23,183 bases of DNA, taken from assembly GCA_001931875.2 (NCBI GenBank), contig MSJH02000592.1, forward strand, positions 1-23,183, written 5' to 3'. The notes below the pieces were generated by a model that saw only the letters and a program-made list of their open reading frames with translations, was not told the DNA's origin and did not search any database. Of this stretch, positions 19,475 to 23,183 are shown in pieces. Position numbers and translations under genes: made by a program. Numbering within the stretch: the first letter of the stretch is position 1; each line of letters begins with the position of its first letter. This DNA comes from Byssochlamys sp. IMV 00236 (taxonomy: Eukaryota > Ascomycota > Eurotiomycetes > Eurotiales > Thermoascaceae).

Positions 19475-21468
19475 TTAAAATTCAAACTCTGGACGGAATT
19501 GATTCAAATCAGCGCCAACGACTGCCTTGTCTGCCAAATCACGACGATCCTAAAGAGACAGGGTTAGCACCATCGCTTTTTGTCTTATATTTTACTGCAT
19601 CTTACCATCATAATAAATGCTTTTCTTAGCATTTCCCAAGAATTACTAGAGACATTCACACCTTCTTCTGAATCGCCGTTACCACGTTTATGCATTGAAA
19701 GGCCGGTTAGAATGTGTTCTGCGGCCTCTTTGTAGCATCCTATATTGATACAGCTGACACCAATATTATATCTCGCACGCACAAACGATGGACGCAACTC
19801 TAGTGCCTTATGATATGCATCAATAGCTTCCTCAGATCGTCCATTATTTGCTAATGTAGCTCCTAATCGATTCCATAACAAGTAATCCTGTATAAAATAA
19901 AGGTAATTAAAACCTTATATCTAACTATCACCTTATCTTACATTAGGACGGCCCTTTAAGGCTGTTGCAAAGCAATCGATAGCTTTATCTAAATCGCCGC
20001 TGCCATAGAACAAAACGCCTAAACCTACTTGAACATCTGGATCCATTGCCTGACCATCTGGTGCTTGTCTTGCTGCCTTCAGGAACAGATCCGTGACTCG
20101 ATCATGAAGTTCAAAAGGTGATATAGGCTGAGGCAATGGTTGATCGCCTAAAAGGCTGGGGTATTTTTGCAAGATCCATCGTTCGAGGGTCTGGTAAGCT
20201 GCATGATCGTAAGATTCATTGGTATAGCTCACAGCCAAGGACATCAAGGCTTCCAGGTTGCCAGGATTGGCTTGAATTGCTCTTTCTAACGCACGAATAG
20301 CAGGCTCTTCCTTTTCGTTCTGAGCTTGTACATTACCGAGGTTGGTCCATGCTTCGGAGTGGTTAGGCTCCTTTTGTACAGCAGCTTCAAAAGCTAAGGC
20401 GGCCTCGCTTAAGGAGCCCCCTTGTTCTAACAGTCGCAGTCCTTCGGCCATAGGATCGGGATGATTGAGGTAAGGGTTATTTATTTCAAATACGTATTCG
20501 CCTAGATCGGGTTTATAGATGGCACCGTCAGGATTGAAATTGCCAAACTCATCTTCCCAGTCGTTGTCTTCGGCCACTTGATCACGAATACTTTGCCAAA
20601 CATGTTCAAACTGCTCAAAAGCTGGATCTGCAGCAGCAGCGGCTTCTTCCACCTTTTTAGCCATCTCTTCTTCTCCCAATTGTTCATCAAAAGCGGCAAA
20701 CTGCTCTTCCCAAGAACGATTGCTGTTCAGGTCAAGTCGCTCTTTGCCCTTTTGCAAATCAAATTCATTGGCCCAGTCAAAATGTTTCTGGAAAGCAGTT
20801 TCGAACTCTGCCAATTGCTCCGGATTCATATTTGCCACTTCTGGATGATTCATAAACTCATCTCTCCATACTGCAAACACATCAGTACTTTCTAACATTT
20901 TTATATTAGAAATTTGTACCTGAAACGCTTTGAGAAGGTCCTGCAGCAGCCTTGCTTTCCAAGAACGCCTTCTCCATGGCTGCTTCTTCTCCCGGTGTCA
21001 ATTCCCATAGTTTGGGTCCTGATTGTTGAAATTCGTTTGCCCAATTCCCTCGCTGCAGACGTACAGCGTCTAACTCTCTATGTAATTCATTGAATTCAAA
21101 TGGGGAGCTTGCTGCTGGACCATGAGATACTTGTCTCTCTTGACCAAAGAATTCATCCACCATACTACTGCCTGACTGTTGTCCAAATCCTGCTGGTTGC
21201 TGTCTTTGCGTACGCATCTATAAAGCATAGGTTACCCAAGGGCATCTTTATATCCAACAATGGTCTTACTGTGGATGGTCCTGCAACAGACTGAGAAGGC
21301 CCAGCAAATCGATCCTATTAGATTGTAAGTTATATTGCTTTTGCATAATATATATATATTTTTTACTCTTTGAAGTGATCTGTCTTGACCAAACTGTTTC
21401 AGCATTTGTGACATGGGATTAGCTCCCCCACAAGAGTCATCTCCAGTCATCAAGTTCTTAAAAGACAT
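19475..21468 (-). CDS. PEX5: PEX5, peroxisomal targeting signal 1 receptor
   Basis: Six exons join in phase: 21468-21367, 21314-21270, 21217-20920, 20870-19942, 19887-19606 and 19549-19475. Introns are 49-56 nt. The product is 576 aa, a normal PEX5 length. The N-terminus carries the conserved cysteine (DSCGGANPMSQML, Cys13) that is monoubiquitinated for receptor recycling. The disordered half has several W-x3-F/Y-type boxes for PEX14/PEX13 docking: WANEF (108-112), WRDEF (150-154), WANEF (181-185), WEEQF (202-206) and WEDEF (253-257). The C-terminal half (about 275-545) is TPR repeats, for example AWTNLGNVQAQNEKEEPAI, LGVLFYGSGDLDKAIDCF and LWNRLGATLANNGRSEEAI, which bind the C-terminal SKL signal of cargo. 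It ends LNQFRPEFEF. The receptor cycles between cytosol and peroxisomal membrane. It is divergently transcribed from DTD1, 393 bp away. Confidence 0.96.
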
Positions 21469-21861
21469 TAGTTAAATTATATACAACAAGGAAGAAGAAG
21501 AAAGAGAAAAGATAGAAATTAGACAAAATAGGAAAAAGATGACTAAGGGATTGGGAAAAAGATCAAACTCCGGTATTTGACAGTCATGTGAAAGTGTGGG
21601 GAAACAGCTTACAAAAGCTTTTTCAAGCTATATCTGTATATAAAGAGTACGCTTATGCTTTATTGTATATAATCAATATGACCTTAAAGGGGTGACTAAT
21701 AATTATATAGGGATATACTATTGAACAAAGGCTGGCAATGACCTAAAGTATTTATCACACTGCTTATGTAGACTTTCATCCTAAAATGTACAAAATGATT
21801 GGACAAAAAATAAAAAAATAGACCCTGTACCTTTTCTTTTTTCGCCTCCTTAATTTATTAG
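21469..21861. promoter_or_regulatory. Shared divergent promoter region of PEX5 and DTD1
   Basis: 393 bp separate the two start codons. A purine-rich GAAGAAGAAGAAAGAGAAAAG run (21489-21510) gives a CT-rich leader on the PEX5 strand, and TATATAAAG (about 21637-21645) is a TATA-like candidate. No specific operators are recognised. Confidence 0.5.
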
Positions 21862-22527
21862 ATGAGAGCAGTAATTCAAAGGGTGACAAAGGCCAGTGTG
21901 ACAGGTATATAACAAAAAGTAGATCTCCATCCTGTGTTCTTATTAGTTTTAAAGTGGACAATAGAGTCGTTGGATCCATTCAAAAGGGCCTATGTGTCCT
22001 TTTGGGTATTGCTACTGACGACACAGAAAAGGACATTGATTACATGGTCAATAAGATTCTAAACATTAGAGTATTTGATGACAATGGTGTCATGTGGAAG
22101 AAAGGTGTCAAAGACGCAGGGCTTGAGTTATTGTGTGGTAATGTATATAGTGAATAAGAGTTGATTATAGACTAATATCAGTGAGAACATAGTTTCCCAG
22201 TTTACTTTACAAGCTAATACTGTCAAAGGAAATAAGCCCGATTTTCATAGAGCAATGAAGAGTGAGCAAGCCAAAATGATGTATGGTCAATTTCTAGATA
22301 AATTAGGAAAGGCTTATGATCCAGCCAAGATTCAAGGTGATTATATATTTTCCCCCTCAAATGACTGATATTTATTCATTTGTATAGATGGCGAATTTGG
22401 TGCGATGATGTCAGTGGATATCAGTAACGATGGTAAGACAGCAGTGAATTATGGCAATGTATTTATATTTCTTTTAGGTCCTGTTACATTACAGCTCGAT
22501 TCTAGAAAATTTACATATGATTCATAG
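21862..22527 (+). CDS. DTD1: D-aminoacyl-tRNA deacylase (DTD1)
   Basis: Five exons join in phase: 21862-21904, 21955-22137, 22193-22336, 22388-22432 and 22478-22527. Introns are 45-55 nt. The product is 154 aa, the usual DTD length. It starts MRAVIQRVTKASVTVDNRVV and carries both catalytic-pocket signatures: VSQFTLQA (the SQxxL motif) and GNKPDFHRAM (the NxPxF motif, whose cis-proline rejects L-amino acids). It ends VTLQLDSRKFTYDS. The enzyme hydrolyses D-aminoacyl-tRNAs, and Gly-tRNA(Ala), in the cytosol as a translation proofreading step. The first intron must use the AAAG acceptor at 21953-21954, not the earlier TTAG, to stay in frame. An AATAAA signal overlaps the region right after the stop (22529-22534). 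The gene converges on the helicase pseudogene. Confidence 0.96.
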
Positions 22528-22574
22528 AAATAAACAATATTTTAATTATCATCGACAAGTTGCATATCATTCGT

Positions 22575-23183
<609 letters not shown>

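Noticed and set aside
19399..19629. Plus-strand 76-codon open frame overlapping the PEX5 3' end
   Set aside because: It overlaps PEX5 exons 5 and 6 and their intron on the opposite strand and resembles no protein.
20891..20919. 28-nt intron in PEX5
   Set aside because: Shorter than the other introns here (44-91 nt), with too little room between donor and branch site. The 49-nt alternative has a good TACTGAT branch site and keeps the frame.

Overview
The window looks like nuclear DNA of an early-diverging filamentous fungus, most likely Mucoromycota (Mucorales). The evidence is an AT-rich sequence, many short spliceosomal introns of about 44-91 nt with CTAAY/CTRAY-like branch sites, and fungal proteins such as a velvet regulator, a TALE homeodomain factor and a fungal-type PEX5. 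The order is an inference from style and protein similarity, not from a marker gene. All gene models below were assembled by hand from splice sites and checked for phase.

Layout, left to right. The last exon of a probable RhoGAP-domain gene (75-790, +) is followed by about 4 kb with no intact gene. That stretch holds a TA-flanked Tc1/mariner-type MITE (1085-1338), a decayed gene of unknown family (2173-about 2800, -) and a possible zinc-finger remnant (3327-3870, -). Next come a TALE homeobox gene (4759-5604, -, 3 exons), a long kinesin-4-like motor gene (6205-10524, -, 5 exons, first intron GC-AG), and nearly 3 kb without a recognised gene. A complete velvet-domain regulator follows (13486-14642, -, 6 exons); its longest open stretches do not show what it is, and it only appears once six exons are joined.

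From about 15.3 to 18.2 kb lies a transposon graveyard. It contains a broken MULE transposase with a DDE core and SWIM finger (about 15990-16930, +), an LTR-like block, and a related tandem repeat directly upstream of a small secreted six-cysteine protein (18223-18579, +).

The right end is gene-dense. PEX5, the peroxisomal import receptor (19475-21468, -, 6 exons), is divergent from DTD1, D-aminoacyl-tRNA deacylase (21862-22527, +, 5 exons). DTD1 converges on a broken DED1-type DEAD-box helicase copy that runs off the window (about 22575-23183, -).

I see no operon-like functional system. The intact genes are housekeeping (PEX5, DTD1, kinesin, RhoGAP) or developmental regulators (TALE, velvet). 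The most unusual content is the decayed unknown gene, the secreted cysteine-rich protein beside LTR-like repeats, and several pseudogenes whose stop codons mostly fit C-to-T type changes.
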